DNA of 63,260 nt from Planctomycetaceae bacterium (lineage in GTDB: Bacteria; Planctomycetota; Planctomycetia; Pirellulales; Thermoguttaceae): the NCBI GenBank assembly GCA_021372005.1, contig JAJFVC010000095.1:1-63260 (forward strand), read 5' to 3'. Below the pieces are notes generated by a model. The model did not search any database, had not been told where the DNA came from, and saw only the letters and a program-made list of their open reading frames with translations. Positions 43,770 to 53,413 of this stretch are shown here, one piece after another. Both the position numbers and the translations under genes were made by a program. How positions within the stretch are numbered: the first letter of the stretch is position 1; each line of letters starts with the position of its first letter.

Positions 43770-45185
43770 ATGCGTTGGTCCGAATCGTTGCCGATAGTCG
43801 AACCGATCGAGCCGCCCGACTTCGATCGCGCGTTCCTGCGGTTGGCTCGGTTCCCCCACTGCGTGTTTTTCGACAGCGCGCGACCGGATCCGCAGTTGGG
43901 CCGCTATTCGTTCCTGGCGGCCGATCCGTTCGATTTTCTCGAATGGCCGGCCGACGGACGCGATGCGTTGGCCGCGTTGGCGACACGCATGTCGCCGTTT
44001 CACGCGGAGACGCGGCCCGAACTGCCGCCGTTTCAGGGCGGTTGGGCCGGGCTGTTCGGTTACGAATTGGGGCGCAGTCTCGAATCGGCGCCGTCGGCCG
44101 GCGTGGACGAGTTCCACGCGCCGGCGCTGGCCGTCGGATGCTACGACGTCGTGTTGGCCGTGGATCATCGGTCCGGTCAAGCGTGGCTCGTCTCGCAAGG
44201 GTTTCCGGAACTCGATCCGTCGCGGCGGCGTCGGCGCGCGGCGGAACGACTGCGGCAGATGCGAGATCGTTTGGAGCAGGATCTCGACCCGCCGGCGACG
44301 CGTGCGTCGTCAGACTATCTGCCACGCAAGTTGCTGACCCCGCAGTATCCGTTGGCCGATTGGCCCTCGGTGACGAGCAATTTTTCTCGATCGCAATATC
44401 TCGACATCGTGCGTCGCGTGATCGATTACATTCACGCCGGCGACGTGTTTCAAGTGAATCTGTCGCAGCGACTGATGACGCCCGCCACGGAGGACGCCGT
44501 CTCGTTGTATCGCCGGCTGCGTCGGATCAATCCCGCACCGATGGCCGGCTACTTCGATCTGGGCGGTCTTCAGGTGGCCAGCGCCTCGCCCGAGCGATTC
44601 CTCACGGTTCGCCATGGCCTGGTCGAGACCCGCCCGATCAAAGGCACGCGGCCGCGAACGGGCGACGCCGCCGCGGATCAAAAGACCGTAGACGATTTGG
44701 TTTCCAGCGAAAAGGACCGCGCCGAAAACGTGATGATCGTCGACCTGCTCCGAAACGATTTGTCGCGCGTCTGCGAGCCCGACAGCGTGCGGGTCGCGCA
44801 GCTCTGCGGCGTCGAGACGTATCAATACGTGTTTCATTTGGTCTCGGCCGTCCGTGGGCGTTTGCGGGCCGACTGTTCGTCGCTCGATCTGTTGCGGGCC
44901 GCGTTTCCCGGCGGCTCGATCACCGGCGCGCCCAAACCACGCGCAATGCAAATCATCGCCGAGTTGGAGCCGACCGCCCGAGGGCCGTATTGCGGATCGC
45001 TGGGCTATCTGGGATTCGACGGCGCGATGGACACGAGCCTTTTGATCCGCACGGTGACGGCCGCCCGGGGTTGGTGGCAATTTCCCGTCGGCGGCGGCAT
45101 CGTCGCCCAATCCGATCCCGAACGAGAATACCAAGAGACCTTGGACAAGGCCCAAGGAATTTTACAGGCCGTGCGCAGCCCATGA
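43770..45185 (+). CDS. pabB: Aminodeoxychorismate synthase component I
   Basis: 471 residues of the chorismate-binding family. Lys291 in the motif PIKGTRPR is the key nucleophile of aminodeoxychorismate synthase; anthranilate synthases have Ala there (PIAGTR). Other motifs are SPERFL (near 275), MIVDLLRNDLSRV, and FPGGSITGAPKPRAM. With PabA it makes 4-amino-4-deoxychorismate for folate. ATGA overlap with pabA (45182). The lyase PabC is not next door. The assignment to folate rather than tryptophan rests on that Lys and on the absence of trp genes. Confidence 0.92.
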   Translation: MRWSESLPIVEPIEPPDFDRAFLRLARFPHCVFFDSARPDPQLGRYSFLAADPFDFLEWPADGRDALAALATRMSPFHAETRPELPPFQGGWAGLFGYELGRSLESAPSAGVDEFHAPALAVGCYDVVLAVDHRSGQAWLVSQGFPELDPSRRRRRAAERLRQMRDRLEQDLDPPATRASSDYLPRKLLTPQYPLADWPSVTSNFSRSQYLDIVRRVIDYIHAGDVFQVNLSQRLMTPATEDAVSLYRRLRRINPAPMAGYFDLGGLQVASASPERFLTVRHGLVETRPIKGTRPRTGDAAADQKTVDDLVSSEKDRAENVMIVDLLRNDLSRVCEPDSVRVAQLCGVETYQYVFHLVSAVRGRLRADCSSLDLLRAAFPGGSITGAPKPRAMQIIAELEPTARGPYCGSLGYLGFDGAMDTSLLIRTVTAARGWWQFPVGGGIVAQSDPEREYQETLDKAQGILQAVRSP

Positions 45186-45781
45186 TTCTGCTGATCGACA
45201 ACTATGACAGTTTCGTGCACAACCTCGCCCGTCATTTTGAACGGCTGGGGCACGCCACGCGCGTCGTGCGCAACACGGCGATCGACCCGTCGGCCGTCGA
45301 ACGGCTCCAACCGGCGGCGATCGTCCTGTCGCCCGGTCCCTGCGCGCCCGAAACGGCCGGCTGCTCGCTGGAGTTGGTCCGGCGTTTTCACACCCGCGTG
45401 CCGATGCTGGGCGTCTGTCTCGGACACCAAACGATCGCGCAGGCGTTGGGCGCCGGCGTGGTCCGCTGCCATCCGATGCACGGCCGCGCGTCGCCGATTC
45501 GCCACGTCGGACGCGGGCTGTTCGCCGGGTTGCCCAATCCGCTCGTCGGCGGCCGATACCATTCGCTGGCGATCGACGAGTCTTCGCTGCCCGACGGCCT
45601 CGAAGCGACGGCGTGGTCGGACGACGGCGTGCTAATGGCCTTTGCACACCGCGAGTTTCCGGTAGTCGGGCTGCAATTTCATCCCGAGTCGATTCTGACG
45701 CCGCACGGCTACGCGTTGTTGGCGGGCTTTTTGACGATCGCCGGCCTCTCGACGCCCGAGCGATGGCCGACCGATGTGTGA
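45182..45781 (+). CDS. pabA: Glutamine amidotransferase component of aminodeoxychorismate synthase
   Basis: 199 residues of the TrpG/PabA class I amidotransferase type. Cys79 in GVCLGHQTIAQ is the nucleophile, with His and Glu in LQFHPES near 170. IDNYDSFVHNL and LSPGPCAPETAG are family marks. It supplies ammonia from glutamine to PabB. It could serve anthranilate synthase too, but the coupling with pabB by ATGA favours folate. It is convergent with an exported unknown gene 15 bp away. Confidence 0.93.
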   Translation: MILLIDNYDSFVHNLARHFERLGHATRVVRNTAIDPSAVERLQPAAIVLSPGPCAPETAGCSLELVRRFHTRVPMLGVCLGHQTIAQALGAGVVRCHPMHGRASPIRHVGRGLFAGLPNPLVGGRYHSLAIDESSLPDGLEATAWSDDGVLMAFAHREFPVVGLQFHPESILTPHGYALLAGFLTIAGLSTPERWPTDV

Positions 45782-45796
45782 GACGCCGGGCAGCCG

Positions 45797-46459
45797 CTAC
45801 TCGGTTCGATCGATGACCAGATCGAACTCGAACCGGCTGTACGGCTGATCGGACTTGACGACCTTGGCCGAGCGGATTTTGAGCGAGCCGGCCAACTGGT
45901 TGCTCGTGTTGACCGTTTCATAGAGCACGATGCTCGGGTCGTTGGTGAGCCGCCGCGTAAAACGATAGCGGTCGGCCAGCAGCCCCACCATGCTGCGCGG
46001 ATCGCCGGTCGTGCCGCGCAGGGTAATCCGTTGGACCTGCTGATGGGCGTTGAAATAATAGGTCAACGAGCCGGCCAGATCGTCCAACGAGGTGCCGGTC
46101 ACCAACGGGACGCGATAGCCCTGCAACTGCAAATAAGGGAGCCCGGTCGACACGCGAGGCCATCGCTGCATGACCCACTCGACGGTCGCATCGAATCGGA
46201 GCACCTCGTCGAGCCGCGGCATGGGCATCGCCGCCAAACTGTTCGGATTGGTCGCCGCCGCGATCGGTTGGGCCGCGCCGGCCGGCGCAGGCTCGGTCAC
46301 GACGTTCGTCGACGTTTTGGCCGGCGTCGAAGCGGTGGTCGCATGGACCCACGCCCGCTGAACGCTTTTGGCCATGTCGGGGGCCGAATACATCGTGAAC
46401 GGAATGCCCGTGGCCAAGGCCAATCCGCCGGCATACAGAATGCTTTTCTTGATCCCCAT
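45797..46459 (-). CDS. Anchored exported protein of unknown function
   Basis: 220 residues. A signal or anchor helix (ILYAGGLALATGIPFTMYSAP, about 6-26) is followed by an Ala/Thr/Pro-rich stretch and a C-terminal domain with VEWVMQRWPRVSTGLP, GTSLDDLAGSLTYYFN and YRFTRRLTNDPS. I place the start at ATG 46459, since upstream codons are not signal-like; no Shine-Dalgarno stands out. It resembles planctomycete-only families of exported proteins by feel; no activity is known. It follows another exported unknown in the same direction. Confidence 0.65.
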   Translation of the reverse strand: MGIKKSILYAGGLALATGIPFTMYSAPDMAKSVQRAWVHATTASTPAKTSTNVVTEPAPAGAAQPIAAATNPNSLAAMPMPRLDEVLRFDATVEWVMQRWPRVSTGLPYLQLQGYRVPLVTGTSLDDLAGSLTYYFNAHQQVQRITLRGTTGDPRSMVGLLADRYRFTRRLTNDPSIVLYETVNTSNQLAGSLKIRSAKVVKSDQPYSRFEFDLVIDRTE

Positions 46460-46546
46460 AGGGCTGAGGATCGGCAGAAAAACGATCGCAGGATTAAAGA
46501 TTAGGCGAGAGGCAGCCGCCCCCCAACGGCAAATTCGCTCCAATCG

Positions 46547-46576
46547 CTAACCCTGAATCCCCGAATCCCTAATCCC
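46547..46576 (+). repeat. Degenerate AATCCC-type heptamer repeat
   Basis: CTAACCCTGAATCCCCGAATC... holds four imperfect copies of a 7-8-base unit resembling TAACCCC/AATCCCC. It lies in the short gap between two exported genes and runs over the last codons of the upstream one. No function known; this kind of run is easily made by slippage. Confidence 0.55.
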
Positions 46577-47447
46577 TCGCTTTATCTTTTCCCGCCGTTT
46601 TAATCGGATCGTTCAGCAAACGTTCGCAAAATCGATTGACGTAGTGGATGCTGCTGGCCTCGCCGCGAAAACCGACCACGTGCTTGTCGATGTCCAACTG
46701 CTGGCTGAGCACCCGGCCGGCGTCGAGATCGAACCGCACCAGACCGGCCGCCTCGCGTTGGACCAATTGCGACTCGACCGCCGGATCGTTGATCGGCGTC
46801 AGCACATCGGTCGAAACGCGGATGACCGCCACGCCCGTCTGCACGCTTTCGAGCGTGAACTGCTGGATCGCCTTGACCCGCTTGACGCCGCCCGACTCCA
46901 ACGGGATGTCAATCGTCTGCGGCAGCGACCAGGTGTGTCCGACGGCCACCGGCTCCGCAGGCAGCGGGATGGTCATCCAACCTTCGGCCTTCGCCGACTG
47001 TTTGCCGGCCAGATGTTCGCGGTGCAGCAGCTTGCCGTGGGCGTCGATCGTCACGCGAAGCAACGGAAGGCCGACCGATTTGGCGACGTCCTCAAACCCG
47101 ACGGGCACCTTGGCGTCGGTGCGGCTGTTGTAACGAACCTCGCTGCGGCCGGTCAACTTCTGCCGCATATCGACGCTCTCGACGCCGTGCTCGAACGTGG
47201 CCGAGCCGTCGGGCTTCACGTCCGTCACTCGCCACTGCTTGACCGACAGGCTCAACGTCTCGGCCGTTTGCGTGTTTTTCGAAACGGTCGTGCGGACGTT
47301 CGAACGATGCTCGACCTCCCAGCGAACCGTTTCGCCCGGATGAAATTGATAGCGGAGCGTGTACTTTTCGGGCGAGCCGGCCGCGGCCTGTGCGGCCAAC
47401 CCCAACGAAAGGACCAACGCCGCGGCGTGGTGCAAAGAAAAAGCCAT
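46569..47447 (-). CDS. Exported protein of unknown function
   Basis: 292 residues. Signal peptide 1-23 (LVLSLGLAAQAAAGS). The mature part is beta-rich: YTLRYQFHPGETVRWEVEHRSNV, SLSVKQWRVTDVKPDGSATFEH, and GHTWSLPQTIDIPL, which suggests a bilobed barrel-type lipid or ligand binder. I recall a planctomycete DUF of this style but cannot name it safely. ATG at 47447 has AAAGGAA about 9 nt before it. It lies just downstream of nadK (108-bp gap) in the same direction. Confidence 0.65.
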   Translation of the reverse strand: MAFSLHHAAALVLSLGLAAQAAAGSPEKYTLRYQFHPGETVRWEVEHRSNVRTTVSKNTQTAETLSLSVKQWRVTDVKPDGSATFEHGVESVDMRQKLTGRSEVRYNSRTDAKVPVGFEDVAKSVGLPLLRVTIDAHGKLLHREHLAGKQSAKAEGWMTIPLPAEPVAVGHTWSLPQTIDIPLESGGVKRVKAIQQFTLESVQTGVAVIRVSTDVLTPINDPAVESQLVQREAAGLVRFDLDAGRVLSQQLDIDKHVVGFRGEASSIHYVNRFCERLLNDPIKTAGKDKARD

Positions 47448-47555
47448 GCTCGATTCCTTTCGAGTCGATCGATGTTTCAAAAGAAAGTGCAACAACCGCG
47501 ATCGGCGAATCGGGATTTTTGGACGGCCCTTCGTCGCGGTCCTTCCGATCGCCGG

Positions 47556-48422
47556 TCAAGTTTCCGCGTTGAGTTTCAGTCGTCCGCCCCAACCAAGTTT
47601 TTCCCGCAACGTTTGATAGTAGGTATGGCCCGGATGCGCGATCAGCTTGAACTGAGCCGCGGATCGCTCCACCCGAACGCGATCGCCCGCCTGCAATCGG
47701 CACAACAACCGGCCGTCGACCACTACGGACGTCCCGGCGTTTGGCTGTTCGACCGCCATTTCATAGACCCGATCGGCGGAGTCCACGACCGGCCGCATCG
47801 TCAACGTGTGCGGGCTCAGCGGCAGCACGACGAACGCCTGCAAACTCTTCTGCAAAATCGGCCCGCCCGCCGAAAGACAATGCGCCGTCGAACCGACCGG
47901 CGTGCCGATGATCAAACCGTCGCAACTATAGGTGGTCACCAGATCCGAGTCGACGTAAAGATCGACGTTGATCAGCGTGAACGGCGTCCCGGAATTGATC
48001 ACGGTCTCGTTGAGCCCAAGCTGTCGAGCCAACGGCTGACCGCCGCGCAGCACCGTGCACTCAAACATCAAGTGTTCGACCACCGACAGCTTGTCGGCGG
48101 CAAAATCCCGGAGCACGTTCGGCAGGTCGTGCGGCTTAATGTTGGCCAAAAAACCCAGTTTTCCAAGGTTAACCGCCGCGACGGGACGCTGCCGGTGGCC
48201 CATCTGCCGCGCGGCCCGCAAAATCGCTCCATCGCCGCCCAACACGACGGTCAGATCGGCGTCGATCTGCGAGAGATCCTCGGTGCCCGAGAAATCGGTG
48301 CAAACGATCTGCGCAAACCGCTCGACGGTCTCCCGAAGCTGTTGGGCCTTGGCCAACACCTCGGGCCGTTGGCCGGCGCCAAGCAGAATGGCTCGCAGCG
48401 GTTCGTTTTTACTGTGCGGCAT
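47556..48422 (-). CDS. nadK: NAD kinase
   Basis: 288 residues. GGDG at 62-65 (LGGDGAILRAA), NE in LNETVI, and the DGLIIGTPVGSTAH motif are those of the NAD kinase family. It makes NADP from NAD and ATP. Its start overlaps the end of dxs by 14 bp, an unusually tight link between NADP supply and the isoprenoid pathway, which needs NADPH at DXR. Length and motifs are normal. Confidence 0.93.
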   Translation of the reverse strand: MPHSKNEPLRAILLGAGQRPEVLAKAQQLRETVERFAQIVCTDFSGTEDLSQIDADLTVVLGGDGAILRAARQMGHRQRPVAAVNLGKLGFLANIKPHDLPNVLRDFAADKLSVVEHLMFECTVLRGGQPLARQLGLNETVINSGTPFTLINVDLYVDSDLVTTYSCDGLIIGTPVGSTAHCLSAGGPILQKSLQAFVVLPLSPHTLTMRPVVDSADRVYEMAVEQPNAGTSVVVDGRLLCRLQAGDRVRVERSAAQFKLIAHPGHTYYQTLREKLGWGGRLKLNAET

Positions 48423-50340
48423 GGGGATTCGATCGGGGGTCGGCCGTTGTTTGGCACGTGGTCGCGATTTCGTTTCGACACGTTTCTGCGATGCTCTGGG
48501 CGTCGAGCCCCAGTTGGGCGAGCAATTCGGCCCGGGCGCCGTGTTCGATGAATTGGTCGGGAATGCCCAAGCGCGTGACGCGGCCGGCGTCGACGCCGGC
48601 CAACGAAGCGGATTCCAACACGGCACTGCCAAATCCGCCCATCAGCGCGCCTTCTTCGACGATGACCGTGCGCGGCGCATCGGCCACCGCGCGGAGAAGG
48701 GTCGCCGTGTCGAGCGGCTTGACGAATCGGGCGTTGATTAGTCCGAAGTCGATCCCGTCGGCGGCCAGGCGTCGAACGGCCTCGTCGCAGGTGGCCAACG
48801 TCGCGCCGCAAGCGATCAGCACGCCGTCGGCGCCCCAGCGAATCGTCTCGGCCCGGCCAAGCTCGACCGGCGCGATCGGACGATCGACCGTCTCGGCCGG
48901 CGCTTTGGGGTATCGGATGGCCACGGGCCCATCGTGCTGCAAGGCCCAAGCGACCATCGGCCCGACGTCGGCGGCGTCGCCGGGAGCCAACACGGTCATG
49001 TTTGGCAGCGGTCGCAAGTACGTCAGATCGAACGCGCCATGATGGGTGGGACCGTCGGGGCCGACCAGTCCGGCTCGATCTAACAGCAACACGACCGGCA
49101 GGTTTTGCAGGGCCACCTCCTGGAAAATCTGGTCGTAGGCCCGCTGCATGAACGTGCTGTAAATGTCGACGATCGGCCGCATACCGACCTTGGCCAGCCC
49201 GGCGGCGAACGCCACCGCGTGCGATTCGCAGATGCCGACGTCGAAGAACCGATTTTGCAGCTCTTCGCGGATCGGCTCCAACATGGTGCCTTGGCACATT
49301 GCGGCCGTGATGATCGCCACGGTCGGATCGGCTCGCATCCGATCGAGCACGGCGTCGCGCACCCGCTGGGTGAAACTGGGTTGGGTCGCCGACTTTCGGA
49401 TCGGCACGACTGTGCCGTTTTCGCGATGAAACGGGGCCGGCGAATGAAACGTAGTCGGATCCTCGGCGGCCGGCTGAAATCCGTGGCCCTTTTCGGTCAC
49501 CACGTGCAACAGCACAGGCCCCTGGAACTGTCGGACCATTGCAAAATATTTTTGCAATTGGCGGATGTTGTGGCCGTCGACCGGACCGATGTAGCGGAAG
49601 CCCAGGTTCTCGAACAACATGCCGCCCAGCAGCCCGGCCTTGATCGCATCTTTCATTTGCGAGATGAACCGCTCGACCGGATCGCCGATGACCGGCATGC
49701 GGGCCAGCATTTTTTGCACCTCGGTCTTCAGCCCGGTGTAGAATGTGGCCATGCGGAGCCGATCCAGCGATTCGGCCAGTCCGCCGACCCGGGGGCAGAT
49801 CGACATTTTGTTGTCGTTCAAGACGACCAGCAGGTTTTTTTTGAGCCCGCCGGCGTTGTTCATCGCCTCGAAGATCGTGCCACAAGAAAACGCGCCGTCG
49901 CCCACCACGGCCACCACGTAGCGACGGTCGTCGGGCCGCAACTGGTCGTCGCCGCACCGGAGCCCCAGCGCCGTACTGACGCTGCAACCAGCATGACCGG
50001 TCATCAACATGTCGTACTCGCTCTCGGCCGGATTGGGATAGCCCATCAACCCGCCCTTGGCCCGCATCGTCTGAAACCGATCGAACCGCCCGGTCACCAT
50101 TTTGTGGGCATACACCTGATGGCCGGTGTCCCAAATCAATCGGTCGCGGCCAAAGTCGAAGCTGGTGTGCAAGGCCAACGTCAGTTCAACCACGCCGAGA
50201 TTCGACGCAAAATGGGCCGTGCGCGTAGCCGCCAACTGACAAAGCTCTTCGCGCACCTCGACGGCCAACTGGTCCAACTCCTTCGGGGTCAGCTTCTTCA
50301 GGTCGGCCGGTGAATGAATCGTCGGGAGCAGTCGAACCAT
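48409..50340 (-). CDS. dxs: 1-deoxy-D-xylulose-5-phosphate synthase
   Basis: 643 residues. TPP-dependent first enzyme of the MEP isoprenoid route: condenses pyruvate and glyceraldehyde 3-phosphate. GHAGCSVSTALG and the TPP motif VVGDGAFSCGTIFEAMNN are near 110-165; GHNIRQLQKYF and the transketolase-like DRAGLVGPDGPTHHG (near 440) follow. Complete. In the same direction as ispA, which precedes it by 83 bp, and overlapped by nadK. Confidence 0.97.
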   Translation of the reverse strand: MVRLLPTIHSPADLKKLTPKELDQLAVEVREELCQLAATRTAHFASNLGVVELTLALHTSFDFGRDRLIWDTGHQVYAHKMVTGRFDRFQTMRAKGGLMGYPNPAESEYDMLMTGHAGCSVSTALGLRCGDDQLRPDDRRYVVAVVGDGAFSCGTIFEAMNNAGGLKKNLLVVLNDNKMSICPRVGGLAESLDRLRMATFYTGLKTEVQKMLARMPVIGDPVERFISQMKDAIKAGLLGGMLFENLGFRYIGPVDGHNIRQLQKYFAMVRQFQGPVLLHVVTEKGHGFQPAAEDPTTFHSPAPFHRENGTVVPIRKSATQPSFTQRVRDAVLDRMRADPTVAIITAAMCQGTMLEPIREELQNRFFDVGICESHAVAFAAGLAKVGMRPIVDIYSTFMQRAYDQIFQEVALQNLPVVLLLDRAGLVGPDGPTHHGAFDLTYLRPLPNMTVLAPGDAADVGPMVAWALQHDGPVAIRYPKAPAETVDRPIAPVELGRAETIRWGADGVLIACGATLATCDEAVRRLAADGIDFGLINARFVKPLDTATLLRAVADAPRTVIVEEGALMGGFGSAVLESASLAGVDAGRVTRLGIPDQFIEHGARAELLAQLGLDAQSIAETCRNEIATTCQTTADPRSNPHAAQ

Positions 50341-50423
50341 CGTTTCTTTGGAGCGTTTTCCCTTATCCCAAAACTCACTGTCGACGCATCCGCCAAAGGA
50401 CGCTCGATTTTTGAAACACCACC

Positions 50424-51356
50424 CTAACGGTCTCGGTCCAACACATAACGGGCGACGGTCCCAAGCCCCTCGGCACGGCGGCCAAACGGTTCAAGACATC
50501 GGCACGCGTTTGCGATCAATTGTTCAGCATGTTGGGCACTTTGGTCAAGACCAAGCAGCCCGGGGAAGGTCAGTTTTCCCCGCTCGGCGTCCTTGCCGAC
50601 CCGTTTTCCGACGATTTCTTGAGTGCTGCGCACGTCCAACAGATCGTCGGTGATCTGAAAAGCCAATCCGATCCGTTGTCCGTACTGGTCCAAGGCGTCC
50701 AACTGATCGGCCGATGCATCGGAACAAAGCCCCCCCAACCGCAGGGACACGCCAATCATCGCCCCGGTCTTTCGCCGATGAAGAAACACCAACCGATCGG
50801 ACAACGAGGATTGAGGTTTCGATTCGTCGTTCCCTGCGTCCTCGCCGGCAGCCAATCCGCACACGTCGTCGGCTTGCCCGCCGACCATGTTGCAAGGACC
50901 GGCGGCCCGGGCCAGCGCGGCGCAACAGGCGGCGCCCCGCTCGGGCGGCTGCACTTCACGGGCCAACACCTCGAAGCTGAGCGTCAGCAGTCCGTCGCCC
51001 GCCAGGATCGCCGTGGCCTCGTCGAACTGCTTGTGACAGGTGGGCCGTCCGCGACGCAAATCGTCGTCGTCCATCGCCGGCAGGTCGTCGTGGATGAGCG
51101 AATAAGCATGAACCATTTCGACCGCGCAGGCGGCCGGCATCGCCGCATCGACCGATCCACCGCACGCCTCGGCGGCCAACAACGTCAACATCGGCCGCAG
51201 CCGCTTGCCCGGCGCCAACAGACTGTAGCGCATGGCCTCGCGCAACCGCGTGGGGCACCCTTCACCAAGATCGGTTCTGGCCGACAGGGCCGCGTCGATC
51301 AATGGCCCCCATCGCTGGGCAAGTTCGCGGAAGGCTTCGACCGAAGACGCTGTCAT
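50424..51356 (-). CDS. ispA: Polyprenyl (farnesyl/geranylgeranyl) diphosphate synthase
   Basis: 310 residues. First Asp-rich motif DDLPAMDDDD at 90-99 and second DDLLD near 237. KRLRP (51-55) and GGQADD (near 160) are also typical. It chains isopentenyl units for quinone and lipid carriers; the product length cannot be decided from what I see, though the small residues before the first motif suggest farnesyl. It overlaps xseB by 4 bp (ATGA). Neighbour of dxs, as in many bacteria. Confidence 0.93.
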   Translation of the reverse strand: MTASSVEAFRELAQRWGPLIDAALSARTDLGEGCPTRLREAMRYSLLAPGKRLRPMLTLLAAEACGGSVDAAMPAACAVEMVHAYSLIHDDLPAMDDDDLRRGRPTCHKQFDEATAILAGDGLLTLSFEVLAREVQPPERGAACCAALARAAGPCNMVGGQADDVCGLAAGEDAGNDESKPQSSLSDRLVFLHRRKTGAMIGVSLRLGGLCSDASADQLDALDQYGQRIGLAFQITDDLLDVRSTQEIVGKRVGKDAERGKLTFPGLLGLDQSAQHAEQLIANACRCLEPFGRRAEGLGTVARYVLDRDR

Positions 51357-51682
51357 GATTCTTCCGACTCGGACGTTTTTTTCGCCGAACGGCGGCGACT
51401 GCGACGCGATGTGGTCGTTTCGCCGTCTTGTTCCGCGCGGAATGTGGCGGAGTCGTCGAACGGCTCAGTCACGGGATTGCCCTCGGCGTCCAATCCGCTC
51501 AGCAATTCGATGCGGCGCTCGGCCCGTTGCAGCAACTCATACGACTGCCGCAACAGCTTCACGCCCTCTTCGTAGCGGGCCAGCGACTCGTTCAGCCCCA
51601 AGTCGCCTTCTTCCAAGGCGCGGACAATTTCGTCAAGTCGCTTGAGCGATTGCTCGAAATCCGGCGATTCCGCTTGGCTCAT
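51353..51682 (-). CDS. xseB: Exodeoxyribonuclease VII small subunit
   Basis: 109 residues. FEQSLKRLDEIVRALEEGDLGLNESLARYEEGV is the coiled XseB core; the tail is Ser/Arg/Lys-rich. Its large partner xseA is not in this window. XseB-ispA-dxs is a common order in bacteria, which supports all three calls. It starts 70 bp after guaA stops. Confidence 0.93.
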   Translation of the reverse strand: MSQAESPDFEQSLKRLDEIVRALEEGDLGLNESLARYEEGVKLLRQSYELLQRAERRIELLSGLDAEGNPVTEPFDDSATFRAEQDGETTTSRRSRRRSAKKTSESEES

Positions 51683-51752
51683 GGGAATGACTCCTCTCGT
51701 CGCCCAACCTTCGACCTTCGTGTCTCGTCCCCCGCCCCTTGTCCCCTGCGTC

Positions 51753-53303
51753 CTACTCCCATTCGATCGTGGCCGGCGGCTTGCTGCTGATGTCGTACAC
51801 GACGCGATTGACGCCCTTCACTTCGTTGATGATGCGGGTCGAGATGTGGGCCAGCAGTTCGTAGGGCAGGTGGCTCCAATCGGCCGTCATAAAATCTTCA
51901 GTGTCGATCGAACGCACGGCGACCGCGTCGGCGTAGGTCCGCGCGTCGCCCATCACGCCGACGCTTTGCACCGGCAGAAGCACCGCGAACGCCTGGGCCG
52001 TCTGACGATACAGTCCGGCGCGTTTGATCTCATCGACCACGATCGCGTCGGCCTCGCGTAGGATGTCGAGCCGCTCTTTGGTCACTTCGCCCAGACAGCG
52101 CACGGCCAAACCGGGCCCGGGGAACGGATGACGCCAGACGATCTCCTCGGGCAATCCGAGTTGCAGGCCCAACGCGCGGACTTCGTCTTTGAACAGATCT
52201 CGCAGCGGCTCGACCAACTCGAACGCCAGATCCTCGGGCAATCCGCCAACGTTGTGATGCAGTTTGATCGTCGCGGCCGGTCCGTCGGGGCTGCCGCCGC
52301 TTTCGATCACGTCCGGGTAGAGCGTGCCTTGGGCCAAAAACTTCGCGTCCTTGATCTTCGCCGCTTCGTCGCTGAAGCAGTCGATGAACGCATGACCGAT
52401 CCGGCGGCGCTTTTCTTGCGGATCGACCACGCCGGCCAGCGCCGTCAGGAACTTCTCCTCGGCCTTGACGACGTGCAGGTCGGTCGCAAAATGGCTCGAA
52501 AACTCGCGGACGACCGCCTCCTCTTCGTCCTTGCGCAACAGCCCGTTGTCGACCAGAATGCACGACAACTGCGGACCGATGGCCTGCGCCAACAGCGCGG
52601 CCACGACCGACGAGTCGACGCCGCCCGACAGCCCGCAAATCACCCGATCGGAGCCGACTTGCCGCCGAACGGTCTCGATCGTCTCCCGGGCGAAGTCGCC
52701 CAACTGCCACGTGCCGCGGCAGCCGCAGACGTTCTTCAAAAAGTTGCCCAAAATCGTCGAGCCTTGCGGCGTGTGCGTCACTTCGGGATGAAACTGGAGA
52801 CCGTAGACCGGCAGCCGGCGATGCTTCACTGCGGCCAGCGGACAAGTGTCCGTGGCGGCCAACGGCAGAAACTCGCCCGACGCCTGCGACACTTGATCGC
52901 CGTGGCTCATCCAGACTTCGATCCGATCGGGCAATCCGACGAACAACTCGTTGGGTTGCGTCACGCGGCACCACGCCCGGCCGTACTCGCGGGTCGACGT
53001 GCTTTGCACCTGTCCGCCGAGCAATTGGCAGGCCAGATGCAAGCCGTAACAGATGCCGAGCACGGGCAGACCGAGTTGGAAAATCTCGGGATCGCACTTC
53101 GGCGCGCCGGCCTCGTACACGCTGGCCGGACCGCCCGACAAAATGATGCCTTTGGGCGCCAACTCGCGGATCCGTTGAGCCGTGATGTTGTGTCGGACGA
53201 TTTCGCAATAGACGTTTTGCTGTCGAACGCGACGAGCGATCAACTGGGCATATTGCGAACCGAAATCCAAAACCAACACCTTTTCGTCGGCCAATCGCGC
53301 CAT
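51753..53303 (-). CDS. guaA: GMP synthase (glutamine-hydrolysing)
   Basis: 516 residues. Amidotransferase domain with Cys85 in GICYGLH and His in [12 protein letters not shown] pyrophosphatase with the P-loop SGGVDSSV; and a dimerisation end closing [16 protein letters not shown]. It aminates XMP to GMP. ATG at 53303 follows GGAGGG by about 9 nt; the GTG at 53312 overlaps that site. It is divergent from surE with a 110-bp gap. Complete. Confidence 0.97.
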   Translation of the reverse strand: MARLADEKVLVLDFGSQYAQLIARRVRQQNVYCEIVRHNITAQRIRELAPKGIILSGGPASVYEAGAPKCDPEIFQLGLPVLGICYGLHLACQLLGGQVQSTSTREYGRAWCRVTQPNELFVGLPDRIEVWMSHGDQVSQASGEFLPLAATDTCPLAAVKHRRLPVYGLQFHPEVTHTPQGSTILGNFLKNVCGCRGTWQLGDFARETIETVRRQVGSDRVICGLSGGVDSSVVAALLAQAIGPQLSCILVDNGLLRKDEEEAVVREFSSHFATDLHVVKAEEKFLTALAGVVDPQEKRRRIGHAFIDCFSDEAAKIKDAKFLAQGTLYPDVIESGGSPDGPAATIKLHHNVGGLPEDLAFELVEPLRDLFKDEVRALGLQLGLPEEIVWRHPFPGPGLAVRCLGEVTKERLDILREADAIVVDEIKRAGLYRQTAQAFAVLLPVQSVGVMGDARTYADAVAVRSIDTEDFMTADWSHLPYELLAHISTRIINEVKGVNRVVYDISSKPPATIEWE

Positions 53304-53413
53304 AGCGTACACCCTCCGGGGGGAAACATATTATTATAAATCTCGCCGAGCGGGGCGGCTAGTGGGTCCACAAGCGTTCGGGCCGACCATTGCCGCGTCT
53401 TCTGGGGGCGACT

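Noticed and set aside
46644-48551. Long plus-strand frame across the exported gene and nadK
   Set aside because: Low-complexity mirror frame with no start signal, opposite two real genes.
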